In this document: positions 8,408-17,350 of the stretch, in pieces
How the letters are laid out: every line of letters starts with the position of its first letter
Position numbering within the stretch: the stretch's first letter is position 1
Assembly (NCBI GenBank): GCA_017744515.1
Contig: JAGIBF010000004.1
Span: forward strand, 62,001 to 126,000
Length of the DNA: 64,000 nucleotides
Direction: 5' to 3'
DNA from: Niastella sp.
GTDB lineage: Bacteria; Bacteroidota; Bacteroidia; Chitinophagales; Chitinophagaceae
Notes under the pieces: model-generated
What the model was told of the DNA's origin: nothing
Seen by the model: only the letters and a program-made list of their open reading frames with translations
Databases searched by the model: none
Program-made: the position numbers and the translations under genes

Positions 8408-10639
8408 ATGCGTCGAGCGGCCATCTTACTGACTGTTTTCTTCTTTTTTTCCTGTCTTGAAATTGTATGTCCGCTTCAGGCTCAGGTATATACAGTGAGG
8501 GATTCTGCTGCCATCTATAAATTGCTGGATGATGCTGACCAGGCCGACCTTGCCGGTAATCTCGACGTGGCACTTGGATTGGCCCGGCAGGCGCTTGCTG
8601 TAAGCACAGAAAAGCGCATGAAAAGGGGAGAGGGCTTTGCCCTGCTCAAGATCGCGGACCTGGCTCTTAAGAAAGAAGGCGCCGGTAAAGTGCTCGATCA
8701 GCTGCATGCTCCTTTGCAGATTGGCATTCAGCTAAAAGACAGCTTCATGATCGGTCTTGCCTGCCAGCAGCAGGGGCAGGTTTACCTCAATCAAACAAAA
8801 TACCAGGACGCGGATAATAGTTACAATAAGGCATTGCACTATTACACTGAACAGAAGCATCCTGATTACCGGGCTATGATCCTGAATGAAAAAGGGTTTA
8901 TCAATGACCGGACGGGGGCCTATGACAAAGCTGCGGGCTTTTATCTCGAAGCTTTGCGGTTGCTGGAATCGCAGAACAATATCAAAGAGGCGGCGAATAC
9001 AACCGGCAACCTTGCCGTTACCAACTTCCGGATGGGCAACAAAGAGGAGGCTATTCGTCTTTTCAAAAAGTCGGCCTCCATGCGGGCGCAGATAGGTGAT
9101 GCCAAAGGACTGAGCGCTACCTATGGTAATCTGGTCGTAGCGTACACACCTATTTCGCTGGATTCGGCGCTCCATTATCAGCAACTGGTATTGCAGTATG
9201 CCAACAAAACGGGTGTTAAAAGCAACATGGCGCAAGCCAATGCCAATACCGCCATGCTGCTTACAAAGCAGAAGAAATATATGGAAGCTATTTCCTTCCA
9301 GCAAAAAGCTATAGAACTCTATAAGGATGTAGGTGATCGCCTTAAGCTTGGCAACCAATATATCGGGATGGCCAACCTGGCCAATCTGATCAATGATTCA
9401 GTAAATGCTGAAAGCTGGTATGCGCAGGGTGCGGCAACCGCCAAAGAGCTTGGTAATAAACCCCTGCTCCAGAATTATTACACGCAGTATGCCGATTTTC
9501 ATTTTAAGCGCAACAACTTTGAAAAAGCTTATCAACATACCCAGGCTGCTTATGCTTATAAGGACAGCATCGTCAATGAAAAAACGGCTACCAACATTGC
9601 GGAGCTGCAAACAAAATATGAAACAGAGAAGAAAGACAATGCAATAGCCCGCCTTGAAACAGAACAGAAGATACGACAACTGGAATTGGAAAAGCAGCAG
9701 GTGGTAATTGCAGGTAATAAGCTGGAGGCGCAAAAGAAAGAGACACAGATACAATTGTTGCAGCAGCAACAGCAATTACGCGATGTTGCACTGGCAAAGC
9801 AGAAAGATGAGTTGGAAAGACAGGTGCTGCTAAACAAGAACAATGAGCAACAGTTGTTGCTTTCCGTGCAGCAATTGCAGATATCCGAAAACGAAAAAAA
9901 GCTTCGTCTGCGTCAGCTCGACCGGGAGCGGCTGTTACGCAACGGCGTTATTGCCGGTACTTTGTTGCTTGCTTTATTGGGTGCGTTGTTGTTCAACCGC
10001 TACCAGCTGCGCAAAAAGATACAGGAGCAGGACAACCTGTTGCTGGTACGCAATAAGATATCCAAAGACCTGCATGATGAGATTGGCAGCACACTCACCA
10101 GTATCAACATTCTCAGTAATGTATCGCTCGCTGCGGTGGATGTCAATCCCGGGCAGACCAAACAAATGCTGGGCGATATTTCACAGCAGAGTAAAACCGT
10201 GCAGCAGAATATGAGCGATATCGTATGGGCCATCCGTCCGGATAATGACAGGGTGGAAAACCTTGCGGCCCGCATGCGGGAGTACATTGGCCAGACACTG
10301 GAGCCGCAGCAGATACAAACGCGCCTGGAGGTGAATGATACTGCGCTGAACCAATACCTGCCCATGGAACACCGTAAAGAGCTGTTGTTGATATACAAAG
10401 AAGCAGTCAATAATATTGTAAAACATGCGGGAGCTACCGCAGTGGCCCTGAAGCTGGATGTGCAGGATGGTAGCGTGGTGATGAGTATAAAAGATAATGG
10501 AATATGGAAAGGTTCGCCTTCTTCCAGTGGTACCGGCACTTACAGCATGCAGCAACGGGCTGCCGGCCTGGGTGGAAAGGTGACTATTACAGGCAATGGC
10601 CATGGTACCGAGGTGTGCCTCGTTCTGCCCCTACCATAA
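8408..10639 (+). CDS. TPR-containing sensor histidine kinase with long coiled coil
   Basis: The 743-residue protein has a signal peptide, tetratricopeptide-type helical repeats to about residue 390 (for example NKEEAIRLFKKSASMRAQIG), and a long Gln/Lys/Glu-rich coiled coil at about 395-505. A transmembrane helix follows at about 511-530 (GVIAGTLLLALLGALLF), then the kinase core. The phosphoacceptor is His556 in ISKDLHDEIGSTLTS; the N box is YKEAVNNIVKHAG (Asn668). The next box reads IKDNGIWKG rather than the usual D-x-G-x-G, a deviation in the ATP lid region. The coiled coil probably carries the signal from the periplasmic TPRs through the membrane. The partner regulator starts 45 nt downstream. 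It is the same architecture as the kinase at 3964 but clearly divergent in sequence. Confidence 0.9.
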   Translation: MRRAAILLTVFFFFSCLEIVCPLQAQVYTVRDSAAIYKLLDDADQADLAGNLDVALGLARQALAVSTEKRMKRGEGFALLKIADLALKKEGAGKVLDQLHAPLQIGIQLKDSFMIGLACQQQGQVYLNQTKYQDADNSYNKALHYYTEQKHPDYRAMILNEKGFINDRTGAYDKAAGFYLEALRLLESQNNIKEAANTTGNLAVTNFRMGNKEEAIRLFKKSASMRAQIGDAKGLSATYGNLVVAYTPISLDSALHYQQLVLQYANKTGVKSNMAQANANTAMLLTKQKKYMEAISFQQKAIELYKDVGDRLKLGNQYIGMANLANLINDSVNAESWYAQGAATAKELGNKPLLQNYYTQYADFHFKRNNFEKAYQHTQAAYAYKDSIVNEKTATNIAELQTKYETEKKDNAIARLETEQKIRQLELEKQQVVIAGNKLEAQKKETQIQLLQQQQQLRDVALAKQKDELERQVLLNKNNEQQLLLSVQQLQISENEKKLRLRQLDRERLLRNGVIAGTLLLALLGALLFNRYQLRKKIQEQDNLLLVRNKISKDLHDEIGSTLTSINILSNVSLAAVDVNPGQTKQMLGDISQQSKTVQQNMSDIVWAIRPDNDRVENLAARMREYIGQTLEPQQIQTRLEVNDTALNQYLPMEHRKELLLIYKEAVNNIVKHAGATAVALKLDVQDGSVVMSIKDNGIWKGSPSSSGTGTYSMQQRAAGLGGKVTITGNGHGTEVCLVLPLP

Positions 10640-10684
10640 ATATGGGATGCAGGGTGACCGGCCGTTGGTTAATTTTACGACCTG

Positions 10685-11320
10685 ATGATCCGGACTATTT
10701 TATATGAGGATAACGAAAGCCTGCGCAACAGTCTTTCCTCCCTGCTGCAATGGCAAAGTGATATTGAGCTGGTGGCTGCCATGCCCAATGCAGAGACGGT
10801 GCTGGTGGATATAGCTCAATGCCGGCCCGACGTGGTATTGATGGATATCGATATGCCCGTGGTAAACGGCATCGAGGCATTGAAGAAGATCAGGCAGCAA
10901 CATGCTGATCTGCCCGTGATCATGCTCACTGTATTTGAGGACAACGATAATATCTTCAATGCTATTTGCGCCGGCGCCAGCGGCTATTTGTTGAAGAAAA
11001 GCTTCGATCAGATAATACCTGCACTAAAAGACGTGCTCGCCGGCGGCGCACCCATGACCGGCTCGATCGCCAAAAAAGTTTTGACGCTCTTCCCGCGGCC
11101 TGCACAAACACAGATCGAAGAAGAAAAGCTCCTTTCTTCCCGGGAGCAGGAGCTGCTGCAACTGCTTATAAAAGGTTATAGCTACAAGATGATTGCTGAA
11201 GAACTGAACATAGCGCTCGAAACAGTTCGCTCGCACATCAAAAAGATCTACCGCAAACTCCAGGTGAACAGCGCTACAGAAGCGATCTACAAAATCACCA
11301 ACACTACTACAGGGCGTTAA
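10685..11320 (+). CDS. NarL/FixJ-type response regulator
   Basis: The 211-residue protein has a receiver domain with acidic pair ED (8-9), phosphoacceptor Asp54 in VVLMDIDMPVVNG, Thr in IMLTVFEDN and Lys in YLLKKSF. The C-terminal LuxR-type helix-turn-helix (LSSREQELLQLLIKGYSYKMIAEEL ... TVRSHIKKIYRKL, given here in part) binds DNA. It is the partner of the kinase ending at 10639. The four-gene run of secreted proteins begins 89 nt downstream on the same strand and is a natural candidate target, which is inference. Confidence 0.93.
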   Translation: MIRTILYEDNESLRNSLSSLLQWQSDIELVAAMPNAETVLVDIAQCRPDVVLMDIDMPVVNGIEALKKIRQQHADLPVIMLTVFEDNDNIFNAICAGASGYLLKKSFDQIIPALKDVLAGGAPMTGSIAKKVLTLFPRPAQTQIEEEKLLSSREQELLQLLIKGYSYKMIAEELNIALETVRSHIKKIYRKLQVNSATEAIYKITNTTTGR

Positions 11321-11409
11321 TGCCCTGCCATGATTATGGCATTGATAACGGTGTGAGGTATCTCTACTTTCACATCGTTAAAAGCATTGTTTACCATAAT
11401 CATTAAGTC

Positions 11410-12645
11410 ATGAAACTCTTCCAACATGGATTACAACTTACACTTGCCTTCTTCTTATTGATGCCTGCATGGGCACAACAGGCCAATACATCTGTCATCA
11501 AAGCTATTACTAAAACACCGGCAGGGGTGCTGGCGCAGCCCCGCGATGTGACACTGCATAAACTGCAAACTGCTTTTTTTGTTCCTCCTTTCAAGAGTGG
11601 GGGCGATAAGGATTTCGGGGGCAATGGCCCGCAAATGCGGATCACCTGCCAGCTAATGATCAGTTCCAACAGGCAGCAGATATTGGCCATGGTGACCATG
11701 AGTGCCAAAGAATCCAAAGACAACTGGACCATGGCCGAAGGCAGCCAGGTTATGCCTGTATTTAACTGCAATCCCGGTCAATCCATCCAGGCGCTGGGCT
11801 CAGGAACGGGTTACACTAAAATGGATATCAGCGTTACGGATAACAATGGTCATGCCGACCAGTTTTTCCTTGCCAACGGACAGCTGGCCGTTACTGCTGC
11901 ACAAAATTCAGCCTGGGAGCTCACGAATCCACTACCTCATAGTTCGGGTGTAGAACTGGTACGTGTGGTAGGAGATGTCGATGGTGAAGAAGCGGGCAGC
12001 AGAACCGGTGTAGAGATATTCTTTGCGCCTGTTGCTATCAAGTTGTTGGGCAATGCTATCAATGAAATACAACTGAACATTGCCAGTACCAGCCCTACCT
12101 GTGGTATCAATACCTGCGGCTCCAGTGCCAGCTCAACTGTTATGACCTTTTATGGCTTTCCCAATACCTGCGAGCAAATGAAAGCAAAACTCGATGCTTC
12201 CCCTAATCTCATAAACACCATCCGTTCGGTTTCCGGCTATAATATTGGTATCGACCCCAACTCCATGCGTGACCGGATGAACGAGATCAATAACCGTTTC
12301 ACTGCTGTGGAGGCAAGGCCCAATCAAATGCTTACGCATGTTGTCCAGGCGTTGAACAACCGCAAACCGGTTATCATTCTTACCGGATGGGGATCGCGCA
12401 CTATCCGAAATATTTATGCCAACAGCAGCGATCCGGTAAGCCTGAATCCCAATAGTGTTCTCCATTATTTGGTTATCGACGGCTTTAACAGACAGACCAA
12501 TGTGTATTCTGTGATCGACAATGGCAGGCGTATTTATCTCAAAGGGGATTACATCAAGCAGATCGTTTACTGGCGCCCGGAGAATGCTATTGTTGAAGGC
12601 GCACTTTACTCCAATCAGGTGAAACCCGGTATGATCATTTATTAA
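11410..12645 (+). CDS. Secreted C39/papain-like cysteine peptidase-like protein
   Basis: The 411-residue protein has a signal peptide (cleavage after MPAWAQ). Residues about 25-215 are a beta-rich domain with no family I recognise. Residues about 225-395 show the layout of a C39-like papain fold: CGINTCGSSASSTVMTFYG with Cys236 (and Cys231) as the likely nucleophile region, a helical stretch, VIILTGWG, then VLHYLVIDGF with His352 and VYSVIDNG with Asp370/Asn371. The order Cys, His, Asp/Asn and the spacing fit the Peptidase_C39_2 group, which includes stand-alone peptidases as well as leader peptidases. It is first of four secreted genes spaced 14-19 nt apart. Activity is not proven: the usual CGP/CGQ context is altered to CGSS. 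Confidence 0.6.
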   Translation: MKLFQHGLQLTLAFFLLMPAWAQQANTSVIKAITKTPAGVLAQPRDVTLHKLQTAFFVPPFKSGGDKDFGGNGPQMRITCQLMISSNRQQILAMVTMSAKESKDNWTMAEGSQVMPVFNCNPGQSIQALGSGTGYTKMDISVTDNNGHADQFFLANGQLAVTAAQNSAWELTNPLPHSSGVELVRVVGDVDGEEAGSRTGVEIFFAPVAIKLLGNAINEIQLNIASTSPTCGINTCGSSASSTVMTFYGFPNTCEQMKAKLDASPNLINTIRSVSGYNIGIDPNSMRDRMNEINNRFTAVEARPNQMLTHVVQALNNRKPVIILTGWGSRTIRNIYANSSDPVSLNPNSVLHYLVIDGFNRQTNVYSVIDNGRRIYLKGDYIKQIVYWRPENAIVEGALYSNQVKPGMIIY

Positions 12646-12659
12646 ATCAATCTATTAGT

Positions 12660-13478
12660 ATGAAGAAGTATTTATTGCTCCTTGTGGGCGTGGTTGCGGC
12701 TACGCAATGGCTCGCAGCTCAATCTCCCGACTCACGGATTTGCAATTGTTTTACTGGTGCTGTATCACCTGACCTGATGCTTGGTACAAAAGCCAGTTAT
12801 GGTACAGTAGGTATTACATTAAGCCGTGACCTTGAATTAAAGCCTCGCCAACTGGAAGCGGTGAAGTTCACCCTGCCGGTCGTAGCATCCAAAAGCAATT
12901 GTCGCACCTGGTATACGTTGTACATCGCCGACGATCAAAACAGGAAGGTATATGAGCTGACAAGCGGCGCCAATGAAATGACCTACAGTTTTCCCGACTG
13001 TAACCGTACTTATTATGTGCGGCTGATGGTCTTCAGTAAATCGGCGGCAGGGGGTGATGGGAATTGCAGTCGGGCCATATCTTTTAGGGTGACGCCACAA
13101 TGCATAACTGCTACCTGCAATTGCTCGGTTGAAAAAGGATCGAAAGGAGGTGTTACAAGTGCGGATTTTACACTGGCCGGTAAAGTGCAGGCTGCTGCAT
13201 CCAGTGGAGGGCAGCGGAGATATGCTATTCGATTCGATATCATCAATAAGTCAAACTGCATATTCAATATACAGTCATTGACAGTGCACGGGCAAACGAT
13301 CGAGGTGCCTCAATTCAATACAACTCCGCGTTCGCAGACCCGGGGTATTTCTCTCGGCTTTTCCACGCCAGCTACTCAATCGCCACCGGCAGACTCCAAA
13401 GTGAGCGTGTTGGTCCGGTATAGCCTGGGCGCCCAGAAATGTGCGGAAACCATCGAGCTTCCCTATTTCAATAACTGA
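12660..13478 (+). CDS. Secreted protein with two cysteine-containing beta domains, unknown function
   Basis: The 272-residue protein has a signal peptide ending LAAQ. The mature protein appears to hold two beta-rich units, each opening with a CNC motif (Cys28/Cys30, and CNCSVEK near residue 150). Each contains several further cysteines, suggesting disulfide-stabilised Ig-like folds in the periplasm or outside. I do not recognise a named family. It follows the peptidase-like gene after 14 nt and precedes the next gene by 14 nt, so all four are probably one operon. Confidence 0.6.
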   Translation: MKKYLLLLVGVVAATQWLAAQSPDSRICNCFTGAVSPDLMLGTKASYGTVGITLSRDLELKPRQLEAVKFTLPVVASKSNCRTWYTLYIADDQNRKVYELTSGANEMTYSFPDCNRTYYVRLMVFSKSAAGGDGNCSRAISFRVTPQCITATCNCSVEKGSKGGVTSADFTLAGKVQAAASSGGQRRYAIRFDIINKSNCIFNIQSLTVHGQTIEVPQFNTTPRSQTRGISLGFSTPATQSPPADSKVSVLVRYSLGAQKCAETIELPYFNN

Positions 13479-13492
13479 TCAAACAAACCGAT

Positions 13493-14530
13493 ATGAATAA
13501 ACAATTGTTATGGTTTGCCATCATGATGGTGCTGACAGTGCCGGTCTTTTCTCAAAAGCCGGACAATAAGCAACCTTCCAAAGCGATCATCAATACATCG
13601 CCTGTCAACAATACTCAATTGAAAGAGGCATTAACACAGCCTGCAGCGCCTGATTATTATAGACTTGAGTTTACCGCTTTGATCGTGGAGGCGCGGCAAA
13701 AGTTCAGGCTTGCCACGCAAAGGGCCTTTGTAAACATACTTTTTACTGATGGCTTTTATATTACCATACCCATCGATAATAACTCCGGTGGTAAACTGTA
13801 TGGGGTGGGCCGGTGCTCAAGAAAGCTGGCTGACACCTCCATTGCCCGCATCGAATTGATCTATGCCAACCAACCCAACAGAGGGGGCAATTACGAATGG
13901 GAGGTTTTTGATGTGATCATACGAGGAATGGCTATGAGCATCGCCGATCCAGGCAAGACGTTTATGTGGGAAACGAAGAACTTTTTTAGTAACCTGCAAA
14001 TATTACTACCGGGTCAGGTGGCTGAAAGTCTTACGCGGCGCTCCATGCGTTTATCGGATTATACGCTTAGGAACAGCTATGTAACATCACTGTGTCCGCA
14101 ATTTATTATTGGCAAGGATGATATCAGGGATAACTACAGTGCATTCAATATGCTCATTACGCTTAAATCCAACCCTGGTGTTTTTCTCAAAAGTCCTGTG
14201 GCGCCGAGACCTGATTACAGGCAGAAGCTGAAAGGGGCGAACACCTTCTTTGGGCTTACGAATGAAGAGTTCTCCAGAGGTTTTCCTTTTGGGCAGGAAT
14301 GGCGTGATAACAGCAACAACCGTATTCAATTAGGTGTCCGTCTGGCCGATCTGGATAAAGTCTCCATGGAATATATGTTTGGTGATCATGGTCCTCTTGA
14401 AAATGACGACTGGGACCTCGAAGGTCTTTGCCTGAATGTGATTCAACAAGGTAATACCGGTTACCGGTATTATACGAACTGGAAGCTCAAAAAAAGGATG
14501 GCCAGAACGAGCCGTTTAGACATTTTATAA
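13493..14530 (+). CDS. Secreted protein of unknown function (operon gene 3)
   Basis: The 345-residue protein has a clear signal peptide (MNKQLLWFAIMMVLTVPVFSQ). The body has alternating strands and few cysteines, with aromatic-rich stretches such as FVNILFTDGFYITIPIDNN and EWEVFDVIIRGMAM. No family is recognised and no catalytic motif is evident. Spacing of 14 nt to the previous gene and 19 nt to the next supports co-expression and a shared task with the peptidase-like protein. Confidence 0.6.
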   Translation: MNKQLLWFAIMMVLTVPVFSQKPDNKQPSKAIINTSPVNNTQLKEALTQPAAPDYYRLEFTALIVEARQKFRLATQRAFVNILFTDGFYITIPIDNNSGGKLYGVGRCSRKLADTSIARIELIYANQPNRGGNYEWEVFDVIIRGMAMSIADPGKTFMWETKNFFSNLQILLPGQVAESLTRRSMRLSDYTLRNSYVTSLCPQFIIGKDDIRDNYSAFNMLITLKSNPGVFLKSPVAPRPDYRQKLKGANTFFGLTNEEFSRGFPFGQEWRDNSNNRIQLGVRLADLDKVSMEYMFGDHGPLENDDWDLEGLCLNVIQQGNTGYRYYTNWKLKKRMARTSRLDIL

Positions 14531-14549
14531 TACCTGAAAACAAAAAATC

Positions 14550-15569
14550 ATGAAGCATCTCATATTCTCATTGACCTTACTATTGGCTGGCAGCTTTGCC
14601 ATGGCACAGGAACCGCCTGTGAAGAAGTCGAAAGTGGTAAAGGCGACCGAAAAAATAAACCAGCAAACACAAAAAGCAACTGAAGCCTCCAATGAGGTCG
14701 TGAATCAATCGCAGCAGGCGGCTAATAACGTAAAGCAGGTAGTGAGCAATGCTAAAACGGTTATCAGCATCTTTGAGCCTATCCTGCGCTTCCGGCTCAA
14801 AAAGAATCGGGCGGCTGCGGATACAGACATTGCTGTTCAGTCTGACCCTGTAACTACCACAGACCCCGCTGTTGCTGCACCGCCAACACCTCCTTATGAT
14901 GATCCGGCTGTGTATGTTACGCAAGCTGATATAACGCAAGGAACACCGGTGGTTGCCGAAGGACCTGCGTACAACACTGATGGCACGGCGAACCTAGGTA
15001 GCCAGAACAACAAGAAGTTTGGTTGTTACATAGATGTGGCGCAGGGATCTGTAATGGATGAAGTGGATGCAGCCGGCAATGCCAGATCGATAGACCTCAT
15101 CTTCACTGCTACGAATGCCTTCAACGAGCAGGTGCCGATGTATGCTTTTCTTACGCCATCATACGTAAAGAATGATGCTGCTGCCTATAATTTCTTCAAA
15201 GGGACCAAATACAAGGACCGCAATATTCCTCCTGCCGAGTGGGATGAAGTGAATGAATCGGAAGTGGCCATGACCAGTCTCACCGGGCAGCAGTTTGAAA
15301 AGGTCCAAAATAACAACCAGTTGATGGCAGTGGTGAAACAGGTAAAAGGGTTTGGGCAAAAAGTGGAAAGCCGTGTTAAACTGGATGGAAAGGTGATTGC
15401 CGTTAAAACAGAAATGGGCGATCGTACAGCCTATGGTCTTATCTACATCATGAATCACTATGGCACTACCGGTGACAATGGCTATTTGAAGATCAGGATT
15501 AAAGTAACAGGTTTCGATCAGAATGGTGACGGTATTCCGGATGGTGCTGCGTATCAGAATATTCCCTGA
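14550..15569 (+). CDS. Secreted protein with N-terminal helical linker, unknown function (operon gene 4)
   Basis: The 339-residue protein has a signal peptide (ending FAMAQ). Residues about 25-75 form an Ala/Gln/Asn/Lys-rich amphipathic helix, likely a coiled coil or stalk (TEKINQQTQKATEASNEV). This is followed by an Ala/Pro/Asp-rich linker and a C-terminal beta domain ending in a calcium-loop-like DQNGDGIPDGAAY. No family is recognised. It ends the four-gene run; a stable terminator lies 53 nt downstream. Confidence 0.6.
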   Translation: MKHLIFSLTLLLAGSFAMAQEPPVKKSKVVKATEKINQQTQKATEASNEVVNQSQQAANNVKQVVSNAKTVISIFEPILRFRLKKNRAAADTDIAVQSDPVTTTDPAVAAPPTPPYDDPAVYVTQADITQGTPVVAEGPAYNTDGTANLGSQNNKKFGCYIDVAQGSVMDEVDAAGNARSIDLIFTATNAFNEQVPMYAFLTPSYVKNDAAAYNFFKGTKYKDRNIPPAEWDEVNESEVAMTSLTGQQFEKVQNNNQLMAVVKQVKGFGQKVESRVKLDGKVIAVKTEMGDRTAYGLIYIMNHYGTTGDNGYLKIRIKVTGFDQNGDGIPDGAAYQNIP

Positions 15570-15621
15570 GTCGGCGTATCAATAAACAGGCATTTCAGAT
15601 CTGTGCTTACCCATTTATTAT

Positions 15622-15657
15622 GCCTCTTCGGGCTTGGTAGCCTGAAGGGGCTTTTTT
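15622..15657 (+). terminator. Intrinsic terminator closing the four-gene secreted operon
   Basis: GCCTCTTCGGGCT pairs with AGCCTGAAGGGGC, with two mismatches, around a TGGT loop. The stem is followed by TTTTTT. Confidence 0.85.
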
Positions 15658-15690
15658 GATGAAATACAATCAGATGTGGGTTTAGGTTTT

Positions 15691-15821
15691 GCGGCTGGGG
15701 CGTTGATGGGAATGGTATTCTTTAAAAATAATGGCTGGTTTATAATGTATTGTTTTTAATGACGATACAAGTGTAGGTGGTTTGTTAGGAACTGGTTTGA
15801 GTTTTACGGGTTAGTTGTTGC
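15691..15821 (-). pseudogene. Relic of the AHSA1 gene 5' end and promoter
   Basis: By hand alignment without gaps, 15691-15821 matches 7035-7165 at about 111 of 131 positions, in the same orientation. The segment covers the first 17 codons of the AHSA1 gene and about 78 bp upstream. The start codon is destroyed (ATG to ATA on the minus strand) and the -7 box TACGTTTG has become TACACTTG. The rest of the coding sequence is absent. It therefore looks like a non-functional fragment left by a duplication, not a gene. Confidence 0.75.
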
Positions 15822-15951
15822 CGAGGTCGGAGAGATGACGGGAAAAGTACAAGAAGTAAATAAGGGTGTTTTAACGGGTATATTCTTATGGCAAAGACTT
15901 TACCTTAAAGAAGAATAAAGAGTTCTTCCATTTTTTAACCTTACTATACTA

Positions 15952-16929
15952 ATGGATCAGAAAAAGGAAACGAATAGAATAAGACTATGGATATTTAGCA
16001 TACTTCTAGTCATAACAATTCTATTAGTTATTTTATATGCTAGCGGCATTTTAAAGTTTGGGCTAGCTCAGCAATTTACTTATATATTATACGCTGTGGC
16101 TGGATTGTTGGCAGCTGTTACCTGCTTTGGTTTGTTGTCTAGTTATGGGAAACTTGTTGGCAAAAAAGAGGGCAGTAATTTGGAATTAAGAGGTGCGATA
16201 GTCGCTTTTGTAGTAGTAGCGTTTGGAGGAGGCTTTTACGAAAAATATTTGCATACAACAGAGTTCATCAATATGACTATTGCTTTTGTAAATAATGAAA
16301 GACAAGCAGAAGATGTTTCGGGTAGCGTAACATTGTATATAGGGACAGAACCCAAAACTATAATTTTGAGAAGTCAAAACAATGTTACTTTTTTAGGAAT
16401 ACCGTCATCGTTGCTAAATGATGAACTAAAGATTGAACTTAAAGGTAATTATGAAATTGATCGTTCTGTAAGTCTGCCAGCAATCAGCAATAGTGCTGTT
16501 TTTATAAAAGTAAAGCGTGTTAATCCGTTTATAAGCCCCGGCAAGGTTAATTTGAATATTGAATTTACCCATGGTGAAATTGTTGGCTTCGGGCCTGATC
16601 CTTCAACTAAAAGTGTAGTATTGAGATTTTACCTATTCTCTCGCTCCGAAAAGGATATACCTCTATCGAATAAAGTAAAGTTTATTTTGTATAATAATAA
16701 TGGCTTGCCTATCTATACGAACAATCATTCTTTAGCTTGGTTCCCAAGAATTAAGCCTAATGCCCGGGAAGAAATTGTTTTAGATTTACTAATACCCCAT
16801 ATACTTATAGAGCAAGCATTTGATAAAGATGCAGAAATTATACTTTATTATGACAGTGAAATTGATGCTGCTAACGATGAATACAGCAAGCGTTTTATTC
16901 TTACAAAAAGTGACTTTTCTATTAATTAG
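15952..16929 (+). CDS. Membrane protein with large C-terminal beta domain, unknown function
   Basis: The 325-residue protein has two or three N-terminal hydrophobic helices (WIFSILLVITILLVILYA; TYILYAVAGLLAAVTCFGLL; IVAFVVVAFGGGFY). A beta-rich soluble domain follows, beginning with EDVSGSVTLYIGTEPKTII. No family is recognised. The gene is noticeably AT-rich compared with the neighbouring kinases and PUL genes, and together with the next gene it forms an AT-rich patch beside the AHSA1 relic, so recent acquisition is possible. Confidence 0.65.
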   Translation: MDQKKETNRIRLWIFSILLVITILLVILYASGILKFGLAQQFTYILYAVAGLLAAVTCFGLLSSYGKLVGKKEGSNLELRGAIVAFVVVAFGGGFYEKYLHTTEFINMTIAFVNNERQAEDVSGSVTLYIGTEPKTIILRSQNNVTFLGIPSSLLNDELKIELKGNYEIDRSVSLPAISNSAVFIKVKRVNPFISPGKVNLNIEFTHGEIVGFGPDPSTKSVVLRFYLFSRSEKDIPLSNKVKFILYNNNGLPIYTNNHSLAWFPRIKPNAREEIVLDLLIPHILIEQAFDKDAEIILYYDSEIDAANDEYSKRFILTKSDFSIN

Positions 16930-16948
16930 TATAGATAAAATTAAAACC

Positions 16949-17299
16949 ATGATTATGAAAAAGTCTATTGTTTTCTCCATCATTCTCTTGCTTCTTGTTT
17001 TATTTAATGGCACTGCTAAGATGCATTATGAAAAGGTAAATTTACAAGGAGGACAATTTTACTGGATTTTACATGATAAACAGACGGCTTGGTTTACTTA
17101 TGGATTTAATTATAGGAATGCTACTGAAGCTGCGGAAGCTTTTAAGAACTATTGTCAAAGGAAGAATTTTATGCAATATAATCGAAGAGTTGAAGGTCCT
17201 TTTGCAAATGCCGAGGCTCTTGGGAAAGCAAGGAATGATGCAGCTCGTCAATGGAGGAATTCAGGGTTTCAAGTAGTTGATTGGCTTCCAGAAAAATAA
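16949..17299 (+). CDS. Small secreted protein of unknown function
   Basis: I chose the ATG at 16949 (116 residues); another in-frame ATG lies 6 nt later. Longer in-frame starts overlap the upstream gene and would bury the signal peptide. The protein opens with a hydrophobic stretch (SIVFSIILLLLVLFNGTA). Its mature part is small and basic, with alternating aromatic and charged residues (EAFKNYCQRKNFMQYNRR). It follows the membrane protein gene by 19 nt and shares its AT-rich composition. No family is recognised. Confidence 0.55.
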   Translation: MIMKKSIVFSIILLLLVLFNGTAKMHYEKVNLQGGQFYWILHDKQTAWFTYGFNYRNATEAAEAFKNYCQRKNFMQYNRRVEGPFANAEALGKARNDAARQWRNSGFQVVDWLPEK

Positions 17300-17350
17300 T
17301 TAAGTATCTCAGTTGTCGTCTTTCGTGCTATTTGTACAGAACGAATTATT

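Noticed and set aside
11410..12645. Bacteriocin leader peptidase with ABC transporter
   Set aside because: The C39-like protein has a signal peptide and no transporter domains, and no double-glycine precursor was seen nearby.
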